Assembly: GCF_037038585.1 (NCBI RefSeq)
Contig: NC_092520.1
Coordinates: forward strand, 151,403,104-151,467,103
Reading direction: 5' to 3'
DNA from: Patagioenas fasciata
Taxonomy: Eukaryota; Chordata; Aves; Columbiformes; Columbidae
DNA length: 64,000 nucleotides
The notes beneath the pieces were generated by a model, which saw only the letters and a list, made by a program, of their open reading frames with translations, did not search any database and was not told the DNA's origin. This document shows, one piece after another, positions 34,918 through 49,900 of this stretch; positions within the stretch are counted from its first letter, which is position 1; each line of letters opens with the position of its first letter. A program made the position numbers and the translations under genes.

Positions 34918-37900
34918 GTAATATTTGTATATTCATCTGTACTTATTTACATATGCAAATGTTTTTGCAATTAGTTATGTAACTATTGGATTCAGAATGT
35001 AGCCTGATCAGTGTAACGCATCTCTTATTTTTTTAATTTAAAATAATGGGAAGAGATGCTGATGGAAACAAAGCTGTTTGTGTTTAGATTAATGTTTTAA
35101 TTTGAGCTCGTGTTTATGAAGCAAATAAGTGGTTTTAGTGGCTGTCTTAAGGTTAGGAGGGATGAATATATATTGTCTTCAGGGATGAAAATATATTGTC
35201 TTCATTGAGCCATCTTGAGAATTCGAGCCCATGCTTGCTTTTTTTTGGGAAGTGAGTGGAAGCAAGCAGGGATGAGGTAGTGTTTACTGGCATAAACTCA
35301 GAGTGATGACTTGAGCAATGTCATGTACCCTCTGATGCTTCTGTTGTTGTCAGTCAATGGTAGTGCAGGCTTAACCTGGCTTGTGCTGCATCTATTTATT
35401 TATTTATTTTTAAGAAGTCAAGGACTGCATGGAGGCAGATAGAGTCAGATGGTTCTTCCAGAACGGGTTTGTGCACATAGAAGGTTAAATAAATAAATTG
35501 GAGGAAGAATGAAAGAAGTTTGATAGTGTATCACATAAACCTAAGTAGTAAAACTTCCTTTATTTTGTGGTGGCAAGCACTTAAACAGTGTCATTTGTCT
35601 AGATTGTTTTGGTGGCGTGTCAGTTCTTAACGACGTTTCAGTCACTACTAGTTCCTGTGATTCAGAACTTATTCTGATTAAAGGCATATCAAAAAAGACA
35701 GACAGTCTTCAGAATCTTTTATTTTTTGAACAAGCATTTACGAATGGTTACTCTGTCATTTACTGAACTTACCTGTCATGAAATGAGAAATTCCTGGAAA
35801 GAAATGATAGCGTCAAAGTTATGACAAATAATTTTATCAGTTTGTCACTAAAGGATATAGCATATGCGGGTTATGTTATATATAGTTTAGAAAATTAATC
35901 TTAGTACATTTAAGGTCTGTCTTTTACTTCCACTTTGATTGCATCTGTGGTCCATGAAAGGAGCACCTTAGTGCTGTTTCATAAAACCTTTTGTTGAAAA
36001 ATGTGCTTTTTTTAGCAATAATGTATCATTCTGAATATCCCATCTGGGATAACTGGGCTGTAACTGGAAATGTAGTGAGTAAATACAAAGCTACAATGTG
36101 GAAGAGTCTTGCTCTGTTCTGTAAATGCAAGATTCAGAAAGGAAACCGTTAGCCTTCAAGCTTTTTTTTGTAATTTGGCTGTAGTTACCTTTGAAATATT
36201 TGAAAGTTGAGGGGAAACCTTTCAACTGTATAAAGAAGAAGCAACAAATGCTTCAATGATATTTTTGTATTCAGTTAAGAGGATTGTTAAGCTTCTGATT
36301 AAAAATAACTGTTGGGAGTACTTTTCAGATATTATTTAGATATGTTAGCTTGCATGGCAGAAGGCTGTAGTTACATTTGCTATTAAAATGCTCTGAAGCA
36401 TTGAGACTTTCCAAATCTGTTCTTTTATCCTCATTGCTATAAACCTTGCCTTCTAAACAAGAAATTTTACATTTCCCCCACCTTTGCTCCCAAAATCAGA
36501 TGGTGAACAACTTCTCCTCCCCTGGTTGTCTTTCATTGTAATTAGATTTCTCTTTCAGTGTTTTTACTGCTTTTTGATCAAAGACTCTGGATAAAATAAT
36601 TTTGCCTTACTTTTAATCTGCCATGCTGTTTATCACTCTGTTTTGTAAAACCTTGGATGGACTTCAGGCTGTTATTGAATGAAGTGCAAAACCTTATCTT
36701 CCTTCTGCAGGATTTTTTCATTCTTGCCTTTCTCACTTTTCTTGTTGCCTTTCTGCGTTCCATGCTTCCAACAGCTTTTGTCTGACAGTCACTTTTTAAA
36801 AGATCCTTTCTCCTACTTCTTTTCTCATTGCTTGTAGTTGAACAGTTGTTTCAGCTGCACTCCCCCAGGATATGTGTGGTAACACCTGTGTATTTGTGTC
36901 GCAGTGCATCTTGTTTGAATGTGAAGCAGTTACATACATTTTGTATGTCTTTGTTTGGCACGTGGCCAATGCCTGCTTGTGGAGAGCTGTACCAAAGCAC
37001 TCTGCTCTATATGCTCTATTAATATAGTCTCCCCTAGGGAGACAGCAGGAGAAGCGGCAGCCCATAATGGATGTTACCTGCACTGCCTAATGGGCTGCTG
37101 GAAGGAAGCTATGTATTACAGGAACAAGTGTGGAATGAGAAACCTGGTTAGAACAGAAAAAGACGTGAAAACCAGTAAATGAAAATGAGTAGTTGTGTAG
37201 AATCCCATCGTGAAGAGGAAACTTCTGTTTTTTGTAAGGAAACCGTCTAAGGAATAAATAACAGGATGAAATTACATCAGTGTGTTTTTCAAGCTGTGTC
37301 GTGAACCATTGATACAGTATTCACTGATTATTTTTGTGATACTTTAAAATGCTGGGCAGTAGTCTTTCTACTCTCTATGGCTGAACACTGTTAATTTATG
37401 AATTGAGAGGATTCTGATACAAAGCACCTGCCACTTAATCTTGTTTTGCTTTAATTTGGTTATTGTGCTGACAGACCTTTCATGGGAAACAACATGAGGC
37501 AGTGATTTTGGCTACTGCCTGTTTCTAATTTAGTTGCAGAATGCTTCTCTATTTTAAATGTTTCATTCACATGAGGTATCAAGTCTGGTATATGGTACTT
37601 TCCCTTCATTTATTTTTCTTAGATCCAAAGAAGTCGTTACTCTTTGTCTGAGTTTTTTGTCATATTGCAATATAAGGGGTGTCTCCAGAAAGACTAGTTT
37701 TGGTTTGCCCTGGTAACGTTCACCTTTGTCTCCTTTGACATCGGAGATAGATGGACTTCTCTAGAGGGTGGTTCCACACAGGATCCTCATTACAGCCCCC
37801 TTGTATCACCTACTGGAGGATCTTCTCTCCTTCCATTCCAGAACATGGGGAAGTAAGGCACACTAGGTGTAGTTCGTATTTCTGTACCTCCCTTCAATCT

Positions 37901-40900
37901 CCTCTTACAGCAGTCTCCCAGATTTCAGTGAAACTTCAACACTCCAGTTAAAGTAGGGAATGTATCTGTTTGCTCAAAAAAATTACCAAAAAGAGCTATC
38001 TATCCCAGAAGGGTGGTACTATTTTGTCTTTGCTGAAAGTGGTACAAGAAATTGAATTATTTTGTCCGTTATTCTCCCTTTCCCCCTAACAGGCATCTCC
38101 CCCAAACCTCTCCTTTCTTTTATTTTGTACTAGAGAGTTCTTTTTCTGATTTCTGTCTTTCTGTTCAAAAACCTCAGATAAGAGTAAAATCTTGAAGATA
38201 TTTGTTAAAACTTCTCATTTTTTGCAGATGTAATGTGCTTTATGAGAGCGATGGTTTTTGAAGGGATGTTATTTAGTAACAACTCAGGCAAGTTACATAG
38301 AGAATTACCTCACTGTATTTCCTTTGGAATGTCTTGGTGGTTCTTGATTGTGTTGCAAGAAAGATGGCTTCAATTACAAGAGCTAAAACCACTTCTGACT
38401 TCAAGAAAAGAAGGCTGATCTTGAAGTGAACATCTGATTACCACCTTGAAAGTTTTATTTGAATAGCTGCTTTTCAGTGCAGGCACAGAAGAGAGAATCA
38501 TCTGCAGTTTTTCAGACTCTTGAAGAAAATACGATTTTATTGGGCAAACCCATCTTTTGACATTACAGATCTATAGCATTTTGTAGTGGATTTAATGGTA
38601 GTATTCTGTAGTAGATTTCAGTGTCTCCAGAGGAAAATCCAGCAAATTTAACTGGGGAATAGTTTAAAAGATTGCTTCTGTTACAGTTTGGGCAGAATAG
38701 TGATTCAGCATAACACCCGCTTCAGTTTATTTAAATCCAAGTCCGTTAGCAGTAAATTCTGCTAATTTCTGGTAGACTTTCAGGTAGGTGAGTAGTACAA
38801 ATTGCTTGGAGAAATCTGATGGAACACACATTATATCATCTGCATAAGTTCATGTGGTTTGAGGGAACAGGTAAATACAATTATTCAAAATGTATGTAGA
38901 AGCTCTCATTTTTCTGTTCATTAGATTGTGAAGAGATTTCTTAGTAGCATTTCAGAACTCATGTAGTACCTATAACTACTGGTTCATACACAAAAAGTAA
39001 GTATCAACACTGGAAGGCATTCGTAGATTTTTTTCCACTGAAGTTCACGATCATTGTGGAAGCTTCCAGTCTGCTGGAGCTGTTAGTACTACTTACTTTT
39101 TAAATGAGTCCAAGTACTTTGATTTTGTGAAAAAATATATTTGTATTATAAATGCTTCTTTATGTTTCATCACAGAATTTTTAGTGTATTTCTGTTTTTC
39201 AATCTACTTCCCCATGGTTTCGCCCCATCCCATGAGTCTCTGGCTATAACGAAGATTCTGAAGAAAAGTGACTTTTCTGTTTTTTCCTCAACAGAACAAA
39301 AAATCTGAAATCATCCCTTAGCTCACATAGCATCTGCGAGATTTATGATCAATGTCCTTACTGCATGGTGGCATAGATTAATCAAGAGGTGAACAAGATC
39401 TTGACAGTTTTACAGTTTCCCTGAGGTGCATGCTATTCATAGCGCTTCAATCCAGTTACCATGCACAGTGTGCTTTTGACCATTTATTATCTGTTTTGGA
39501 ATTGCTGTATGAAGTTCTGTATGTCTTCAATGATCAAGCCAATTTGGTAGTTTTCCATGCACATTTCTTACAGCTGAGCAGTGTTGAACTGGGATATTGG
39601 AAGAAATGGAGTTTACATTTGTTCACTTGCTTTAGTTAGAAGTGACCTCTGTTACATTTCAGGAAGCACGTTTATAATAGATAGGCAGAGCTAGTCAGGT
39701 TTTACGCATTGTGAGTGAGCTCCAGGCTCCTTAGTGGCATCCCAAATCTAACAGTAGTACCTCTTTTAGATGGTTTTGACCATCATGGGTTGGATACCTG
39801 TCATTTTCAGAGCTTCTGTTGTCAGGTGACACTTGGAATGACTGTTGCAGAATATCCTGGGTTTTCTTCATACTCCATCCCTGTATCTTGACTTACCCTT
39901 CATAGTGCCTACTGTTGGTGTCTAGGAAATGAAGGAGTTTTTGAGGTGGTTTTAGCTTAGATGATAACTTATTCTTTTGAAACTTTCCTCAGGGCAAAAC
40001 ATACCTACTTTGGCTGAAAAGGTGCACTGTTACAGGTCCAGTTCATGGTAATGAAGGAGTTATTTCCTGAACAGAGGCAAGGAAAGGAATTTTTTTGAGG
40101 TGTGACTTTGAGAAGAAAGAAATGGTCCCTCCAGGAATGTGAGTTCCCATTTAATTAAGCCTCTTCTCTGCCCACAAAAAAATAATTGGCTGCTAGTTGG
40201 CAGTGTCTCATCTCTTTTTGATTGTTAATATTCCGGACTTTCTAAGTTTCTTTTAAGCTGGGCCTACTTACGGTTTATAAAGAGCTTATTTTAAACATTT
40301 CTCGAATCAAGGGCTACATCTATGTATGGCAGTCTGTGTTCTGGAGTTTGCTGGAATAACGGATGTACTTTTCATCAAAGGAAACAGATGAATACGTTTG
40401 TAAGAGATTGCTTACATTTTTGTCACTTCTCAGTGCTTGCAGAAATTTTAGACGCTTACTTATTCTCACGGTTTAAAAAAGTGTCAAATATTAAAGAAAT
40501 ACTAGAATCATATTGAAAGTAATTTTTTAAGTCCATGTTGATTATACAGGTGTTAATATTGAAATCTAGGAGAACTTGAAAACAGAGATATTGGTAAATT
40601 AAAATAACAAGCATAAAAGAAAAAAAAATGAGAGCACTCTAACATCAAGAGCTTTCTTTTTTATTGATCCTGCATTCACTTGAACTAAAAAGGCTTAACA
40701 CCTTTTCATTCTCTCTTTATAGTTGCTGTTGTCTCATTAGCCATAATTTGACACAAACACTGTAGAATCAGATGTGCAGGCTCTCTAGTTCTGGTGGATG
40801 ACATCCCATCCCTCATCCTTCTGGGATCCAACCTGGGGAATGGGTTAGTCTTATACTGTTACTAAACTTATGGAATGACCTTATTGTTGGAGTTCTACTC

Positions 40901-43900
40901 AAATATTACATTTATTTAGTAGTCATAACACTGATTGTCAGTGATGTGGTGTTTGATGGACTTTGAGAATATGTTTTCCTCTACTTTGCCGGTTACCTCC
41001 AAATACCCAAACCCCAAAATCTTAACAAGAACACACATGTGCAAAAGGGAACATTCGTTCCATAAACAGAAAGCAAAATGCAGTAACTTGTTCATGAAAG
41101 ACTGTGTCACAGAGGTTTGTTGTGTCTTTGGCTTGGGAAGAGGCCTTTCAGAATGAATTTACTGAAGGTCTGTAATAGGCAAACGCATTTTTTCAGCACG
41201 GGAAAGCATTCAGTGTTTATGGACCTTACAAATACCATTTCTGGTGTGACCATTTGCATTGTTTAACAATGAAAATATGTTCTCAAATATTATTTTTACT
41301 GTTTTATTCTACCTATCTGCAAATTGACTTGGAAGTTGTCTAATGGAGAAAAAGATACCGCTCACTTAGGACCTTCACTATTGGAATATGCTGTTTTCCA
41401 ACAGTGGATGCAATTTTTGTTGGTAGGGATCAGCATACAGGAGATGCAGAAACTGAAATCCATTGATAATTAGGGGAATAAACCGTGCAAAGTCACTGGT
41501 CTGGGTAGGTTTTTGATGTTTTGGCATGACTGAATAGTCAGGTGCTATTGGAATCAGCAGCTGCTGCAAAGTTGTGGGTGTTACGAGATGGAAACCATTG
41601 ACTGCAGCACTGATTATCTAAACAGCTCTTTTGTACATTGGCAGCAGTGGAATTTCTCTTTCTTCCATTTTCCGGGTGACTTATTATCAAGTATGACAGC
41701 TTGTCATGTGTGATCATCGTCACATTAGTCCCGTGAGAACGGGTGCTCTTCTGGATACCCTTCTGCCTTCCATATACAGGGTGAAGCACAGGTTAAAATA
41801 AGCGTTTGTACTTGCACGTACTTGTTGCACTTGACTGTGAAGCAGTGGTTCGTTTGTTCAAAGAGGTGACCTTAAAGGGACTGACAAGGCATTAGTGAGC
41901 ATCTGTTCGTTAACCAAAAGGAGGAGGAACAGTTTGCTCCTCTCTGGAATTTATTATTCAGAGTTGCAAAGAGAGACTGTTTGAGAAGGGCTTTAAGAAG
42001 CTAAATAAAGTTATTCTGTACATGGTGATGATGATCTTAACTATGTGGTTAAGTAAAATGGAATTAAAGCGACTATCTGTTGTTCCTTTAAACTATTAAC
42101 ATAAATAAATGTAGACACTTTACACTGACTTGTGAATTGCTTTAGAAAGATTTTGTCTCACAGGTACCTAATGAGTGCTGAGTTTTTAAGCGTTAGCATG
42201 CATTCAGTGGGTTGATTCTGTGGATTTTTAACTTATTCTTACAAGGCAGGAGACCTTGCAAGCTTATTGTCTTGTGATTTTTTAAATACAGAAAATGCAC
42301 AGTATACTTTACCACACATCTGTGTATGTTAGCTAGTATTGTTACTTTTATGGTTTTCACACACTCTGATATGAAAGCCAATAATATTGTGTGTCCATTA
42401 TGGAGGAAAGGGGAAGATGATATGACACTTAAAGTTCAAGCAGAATTAAGTAGAGATGAAACAAAGATAATAGGTAGTCATTCATAAGACCACCGAATTA
42501 TGATTTTGTGTCTTCAAAACAGGAATGAAGAAAGACATGGCAGAAAGCTGTACTGGGGATTGCAGGACCTACCTGAAGAATTGGATGTGAAGTATAAATT
42601 ATGAGAAAGAAATTAAGTCAGATGATACCAACATTACAGATATAAATCCTTCCCCTTTTTATTCAACCGAGTGAAGAATATCTGTAGAGTGGAATGATGT
42701 GTAGATGCCCAGGTAGAGTTGTAGGCAGTTGACGAAGGTGCAGAAAAGGTGAGATAGGTCAGTATTTGAGGGCATGACCAAGAAACACTGGACATAGGCA
42801 ATGTTATCAGAAGGTCAGCCAGGAGATGGTGTTTAAATTATGGGCATGGGAGAACATGAAGTCCCAGAAAAGAATTCTAGGGAATATTCTGAAATAATAC
42901 AGCGAAGAAAATGTGATTTGGGTAACCCAATCACTGATACTTTTGAAAGCAGTAGAGTGCAGTGCTAATAATGGCTAATAATTTTCTTCTTAGGGAAGAA
43001 AATGGCTGGAAGGGGGATTACTTAGCAAAGGGGGAAGTTTTATAGTCAATTTTGTTCATTTATTTCAGGAATAACTTGGTTCAAAATTAACTTTTATATT
43101 TGTGTGGATATAGCAGAGATCCATTTTATCTCAAAGTAAGACATTTTTAGGAATTGAAAGAAAGGAAGAAGAAAATTTCAGTGGGAGGCTGTTGATTCAG
43201 TGATTGGTGAAAATAAGAGAGCAGTTAATGGAACAGTTTTTGTAGTATGCTTTAGGAATGGAATTTGAAGACATGTTTGAAAGCTGATAGAAGAAATAAA
43301 GATAAGTAAACCCAAAGAAAAAGCAGCCAACTATAATAGCAAGAGTTTTGAGCTGGAACACTTGTAGTAGACATCTAGTTTTTCCATTAGTACCCATCCA
43401 TAAAGCAGTTACTTGAGTATTTACCTTGCCATACGGCCTTATATCGGAAAGGCTGACATTCAGTAGGGAATTCCTTAAGATTCAAATGTTTTAAATACTT
43501 TTGCTTGTTTGGAAGCAGTTTTGTGTGTCTTTTTTGCTACAGCATAATAATTAAGATGATTGAGGGTCTATGTGATCCTGAATGTTATGACTGAAACACG
43601 TTTTTTTTACCAAATATCTTGAGTCAGGACACAGAATATGTATTTGTGATCACAAACCGTAGTATCTGTACTTTTGGAGATATGCAGCCATTTAGAATTC
43701 CTTAGGAGATGAAAATTCACAATTGACTGACAACTCTGGGTTCCTTTGCCTCTATTGTTACTTGTGAGCTAGGTCTTAAATTATTTCATTGTGGACCATA
43801 GACTCCTCATGAACAATGAAAAAATGCACAGTTAATAGATTTTGATACTCTTCGTTGATGTCATGACGTAGTTGCTCTGAGTATTTTTGTAGATTTTTTG

Positions 43901-46900
43901 AGTCATCAATGTCCATTTTATATTGGGTTATTTTGTAAAAACCAAGCTTATGCCTGTATCTGCTTTGTTTTGGTGTAGTTTGATAATGATTGTATTAGTT
44001 TTAATGACTTTTTAATGTGCCTTGGTTTGATTTCGGTCTTTAAAATGAGTTTGTTTTTCAAGCTGTTATGTATTCTGTTTGTGGCTTTACAGCTCTGGGA
44101 TTTATTACATTCATATTTAAAGCACCTATTCTATCTTGAATAGGCCTGGAAGTTTGTGTTTCTCGGTTCATACAGTAAAACTTCTGTAATAAGTGCCCTT
44201 AAGGGATCATACTTTTTATGTTGCTGTCTGAAATGGAACTTTAACCTTCAATTCCTTTATAGTTAGTATTCCAATATCATGTTCCATTATCTACCTTACT
44301 TGAAATATTACATTTGAATATTTTTTTTCTGGTTTCTTTTAGGGACTCAACAACAGCTTACAGCACAACATGCTTTGGAAAAAGAGGCTTTGGAGAAGAT
44401 TAAAATAGAAATCGAGGAGGAGCTAAAACATCTTGATGAAGAAATCTTGGAAGGTGCTCTTCAGATTTTGCCATTTGAATTGATAATCTCTGTGCACTTA
44501 ATGATGGTTAATTTGTAACAGGGACTCTAGTTAAAGAGATTTTTGGAGGCATTGAATCTCTTTACTCTCCTCTCCCCCGCAGGATTTCTACAGATTGTCA
44601 CATGAAGTAAAGTAGTTAAATGTTACCACTCCGACCAGTGGAATCTAGCCAAGGCAAACAACTGAATGATATTTAATAGGCTACTATAAATAATGAAAAG
44701 TAAGCAGCCCTTAAGCCACTCCACTTGATGACAGAAGTGAAATAATTTCTTAGCAGCTAACATTCAGGGCAATGTGGACTTAAACCATCAGATTTCTCAC
44801 TTCCATCAGGTTTATTTTTTGTTACATGCTTTGACCTATAGTTGTGGCTTTATAGGATTCCCAGCAAGGAATGATTTGGAAACAATCTTTGCTTTGGAAC
44901 TGTGTTGCAAATTGGAAATCTGAAGTAGAAAGGCTTTAGATCTGTTAATGTTCACCCATGTAGACCTTTCTTAGAAGTTTTAAACTGAGAAGGAAAAGGT
45001 TATACGGACAAAATATTATCTTAAAAAATTATACTCTAGTACTGCTGCAGGTATGTCCATGTGTGGGCAAATTTTACCATGGAAAAGGAGATCTCTTACT
45101 GCTCCATCAGGTTTGGCATCAGCTTAAAATTGAGAACAGTTGCACATTCAGGTAACTTGCCTGGCTAGAATGTGATTGTGAAATGAGAGCTGGAGGGGCA
45201 ATGTGGCTCAAAATCATCTATGGCTTCTAAGTATTACTTCCAGAATATGGTTATTTTACTACAATTGGTTCATAGCATGCTTTGACTGTAGAGTTGTGAT
45301 ATCTTCGTCCCTTATGTAAACTATCTTAACTGGTGGGATAAGAAGTTTGAGGCTGTTAATATTTGATTTTATTTTGTTTACTTTTTTTTTTTTTTTTCCA
45401 GCATTTACCACTACAGGATTTGACTGCCACACTTCCCCAGTGTTCAGTCCTGCCAATCCAGAGAGCTCAATAGAAGACTGCCTGGCTCATCTTGGGGAGA
45501 AAGTGTCCCAGGAATTGAAAGAACACCTGCACAAAGCACTGCAGAGCTTACTTAGCAAGTGAGTTTTCATTTGCCTTTTGAAAGGGAAGATGTTTTCTTC
45601 TTCATTTTGACTGCTGCTGAAATTCTAAAGATGGAAATACATTTTTAAATCGCATTTCATTCTTTTTCAGCGTTTCTTTATCTGGCTGCTTTTTTTTTGT
45701 TTTGCATTGTATTGTGTGAATGTTTCTTTGTGGTATTTGCTCTTTGCAGTAATTTTAAACCTAAAATTCTTCCAAGCTTTTGTCATTGAACTTTTTGAGA
45801 CTAATTCAAGTAGTTCGAGTTCTGGTGAAATTAACAGTGGGCAGCTGCTAACTGGCTGTAACCAGATTAACTTATTTTACCTTATTTAAAATGAGTTTCA
45901 GTGAAATTTCCCTGGTAGGACGGTAGCGATGTGCTTTATGACCACCATGTAGGCACACATGTGAAGCAAAGGTGGGCCCCTGGGCCAAACTTGGTGCCAT
46001 TCCAGTTGAAGCTTATTGTTTAAATAGCACATTGTACTTGACAGGCTAGTATCTTAATTTATGTCTTTTGCAAATTGGTAAAATTGTTGTGATCTCTTGT
46101 TTTTCTGCTGTAAATTGATTTTAATGGATCCACATGAACTACTTCTGGCTGGTCTGAGTGACCCCCAAGATGTATTTGTAGAGAGCTGGAGTTGGAAGGT
46201 ACTGCTTTAGGGACAGTTAAATAAATGCAGTTATGAAGGCAGCATCAGCAAATAGCTATCTGAGGCTGTGTTTTATGGATTGGTTTAAATAAAATGTGTC
46301 AAAAGAAGCTGAGAATCGCTAGCATTACTCTTTCAGAGTTTGTGTGGCTGTTCATGAACTGTTTAAACAACAAAGTACTGGAAACCTAGATACCAGTGCC
46401 TAGTATAAACTTTCCAATGTGTGGAGCTTAAGCCTCCCATACATGCACTGGAGAGGCATCTCATACCCTCATGAAGGTAACACCCTTTGTGGCAGACTTC
46501 TGGAAGATTCCGAATTTGAAAGTCATTTCATCTGAACATCAGGAAACACCTTGTTACTGGTGCCTGAGCACTGGCACAGGTTGCTCAGGGGGGTTATAGA
46601 GTCTCCATCCTTAGAGGTACTCAAAAACTCTCTGGACATGGTCCTGGGCAGAGTGCTGTAGGAGACAGGGGGGTTATAGAGTCTCCATCCTTAGAGGTAC
46701 TCAAAAACTCTCTGGACATGGTCCTGGGCAGGGTGCTGTAGGAGACCTGACTTGAGTAGGGAGATTGGACAGGATGTTCTCTAGCAGTGCTTTCCAACCT
46801 CAGCCTTTCTTGTGATTCCTTAACTACCCCATCTATTCCTTAACTAGCTCCCTAGTCAATAACTATGGGCTGATTTTTTATGACCAATGTAATTCAAAAC

Positions 46901-49900
46901 TGACTGTTCAAAGTCAGGTAGGATGAGGATTTGGGCGACCTGATGTATAGTGGAAGATGTCCTGCCCATGATCTCTAAAGGTCCCTTCTAACCCAAACCA
47001 TCTTACGATTCCATGACTCTGACCTGCGTTTCACAGCAAAGGTGCCATATAACATCAGACCAGACAGAGGAAAAGGGTTGTCTCTTTTTCCATGAGTCAT
47101 CCAAGGGAAAAAGTACACTGTCTACTTGCCATTTAACTTTCAGAAACTAATAAATAAAGGGTGTGCTTCTATATGCAGTTTCTATAGGGTGAAAAAGTAA
47201 GTTCAGTGTTGTGTAAACAATTATTTACACACAGAAAAGAGTATGTGGGGTACAAGTTTCTCCTGAAGTGGCAAAGGACATGCTAGTGTGTTCCTCCAGA
47301 AACGGCAGAAGCTTATCTGCCTTTACAAGCCAGTTATTTGCCCCATGGGGCCTTAAAAACTTGTACTTAGTATCTTCTGAAGAGCTGTTGTTTTGATAAA
47401 TACCTCACTACAAAGTAAAAAACCAGGCTGGCAACAAGTTGAAAATTTATCAGTAAGCCTTGCAACCCATCCTTTTTGTGTGTCCAAAATGGGAAATTGA
47501 AACAGCAACATTGCAAGTTTAAGTGTGTTAAAGGTTGCAGATAATTGGTTGACTGATTGACATTGAGGGGTCATAACTGGTGCACTCTAGGTTGATTCTT
47601 TTTGTAGTGGTTTTAGCTTGTTAGTAGCCTGATGTTCTAGGCTTCCTGTATTTTCATTGGGAAAATGTTTGCATTCTAAGTATTTTATTTATATGTGTAT
47701 ATACATACATATAAAGTCTGAAATGCCTGTGAAAACGTGTTGACACACATGCCTTTTTATAAGGCAAACTAGAGCTACTGTTTAATCTTTAGATAATATC
47801 CTGCCTGCAGCTGTTGTTGCTCTTCTCATCCCACTGATTCATTTGGATTTGTGTTTCAAAGGAACTAACGTACCGAGGAAGTTAAGAGAATGCACTTAAA
47901 ATGACAAAATCAAATTATGTTTTCCCCAGTGTGCTCTAACTCTATTCTTTCACCCGTGTTTGCTATGGTAGTGGTATTTGATGCAATACTTATTTATTTT
48001 GCTTGTATTTTCCTGTCTTCTTATATGCGTATTAGCAAGTATGTTATGGTACAGTAGGCTGTTATATCATGACAGGTTCTTGGAGTTCAATAAGTGGTCT
48101 TCTGTCCAATGCCAGTTACCACTATTTCCCTGAAACTGAAGTATGAACTTGGCTTTTGTCATGATCTGGCTCAAGACAACTGCTTTTGACAGCATCATCT
48201 GCTGTCATGCAGCAGAAAGTCTTTGTTGTTACTGACTCTAAGGTACTATCTGATCTGGGAGGAAAGCGTATGGAACAGAGGGAATTCCATCACCCCAATT
48301 CAGAGAAGTAGAGATGTGATGAATCTAAAATAGAGGTATCTACTGAAATAGGAAGGGGGTTTTGTGATCAGAAGTGCTGTTTCTTGCAAATGAAGGCTTC
48401 AACTGTAACATAATATTAAAACGGTCAAGCAGCCTGTTTTGGTTCATAGTTTATATCATTGACACAAATTTGAGTCTGCATTGACCTCTATCTCAAATGT
48501 GAATTTCTTAGTGAATTTTTTTATCTTTAAAGTCTTAAATTGTAACAAATTACATGCAAGAGCTTAGAAATTTTGGTAGCATATCAGAGAAGCTACTTAT
48601 CTAATGTCCTTTAAGTTGTAGTCTATCAAATTATTATGAAATTCACTTAACCAATGATATGAAATTGTGTAACAGGGAGAAGGTGATGCCTTCCTGATCC
48701 TGCTTGGTGCTGGTGTTTTATGTTCTGAATTGTGAGACTTGTTAGCTCTTGAAAATTATTTGCTGTAGTAGATGTGAAAATATTTTCTTCTCTGGAAACT
48801 GAGATTTTTATTTTATTCTTGTTCTTTTGTTTCCTTTTATAACTTTTAGTGTTGGTTTAACTTCTGCAGGCCGGTGACATACCAAGAATATCGAGAGCGC
48901 ACACAAGAAACAGCTGCTCATGCCAGTGGATGGAACAAGGTACTAAACAAGTGTATTTCCCTTTGATAGCTCTTGCATCTATTTGATATCTCCAATGATT
49001 TTTACTAGTTACAGTTATGCTTCAGAGAGGAACAAGAGTAAAAAGAACCCACTTGTTTTTAGTATGAAATATTAATTTTCACTCTCAGAATGGTGCATGA
49101 GGACATAATACATAGTTTTTAGATAATTTAGCCAGAAGCTGTCTAATAGAAATATTAGGTCAATCTTCCTTCATTATAGTAAAAGGAAAAGTTAGAGTTG
49201 CTGCTTGACATTTTTTTTTTTTACAATAATTATGAAACATTTTTAAATTGCCAAGAGAAATTTATTCTTTTAGCAGCTTGCTAATGAATTCTGACAGATG
49301 TTTTCATAGTATTTATCTACTGTTTCTTTGCTCCCATCCCAGGCTCAGAATACATGTAAAAAAATGTTAAACATAATGAAACTAAAACTTGATAATATCT
49401 TCACAACATGTAAATCATTCAGAAAACCTAAGAATGGTGTCCCTACCTGATTCCAGGAGTAGTTATCTCAAATGTTATAATGCTTCTTTTTAAAATAAAA
49501 TGCTAATCTGTATGTGAACAAGCTTATAATAGTTTTAAGAACATAACTTCATAATAGTTTTAATGTAGAATGAGTAGAATTACTGTTCTCAGATTCATCT
49601 TTCATTCATCATTCAAATTCATCATCTTAATTACTCTCTGATGTGTTCAGTGAGCATCAGAAAAAAATGAAAGAATGAAATAACTTTACAAATTTAATCA
49701 CAAATTGAGAGTTAAAATTTAGTCTTAAATTTAAAAGCCAATAACAAATCTTTTTTTCCTGCTTTACATTTGGGTTTTTTTGCTTTGGTTTATTTTTTTT
49801 TTCAGATATACTTTTCCTTAACTAGATTTCCCTGCTTACTTCAGAAACTGATCATCTAGCCAAGAGTGTAGGCACCGTCAAAGCAGTTTATTAAACATTG

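Larger units (their letters stand above)
45559..48869 (+). other. BCL2L13: BCL2L13 intron 4
   Basis: The intron carries two adjacent plus-oriented CR1 3'-end fragments (about 46,525-46,815 and 46,912-47,025), one with an internal 80-bp tandem duplication. The remainder is unique AT-rich sequence. Confidence 0.7.

Noticed and set aside
37668-41800. GGGTG-starting motifs near 37,675 and 41,777 that recall mariner-type ends
   Set aside because: They are in the same orientation, not inverted, and no transposase-like sequence lies between them.
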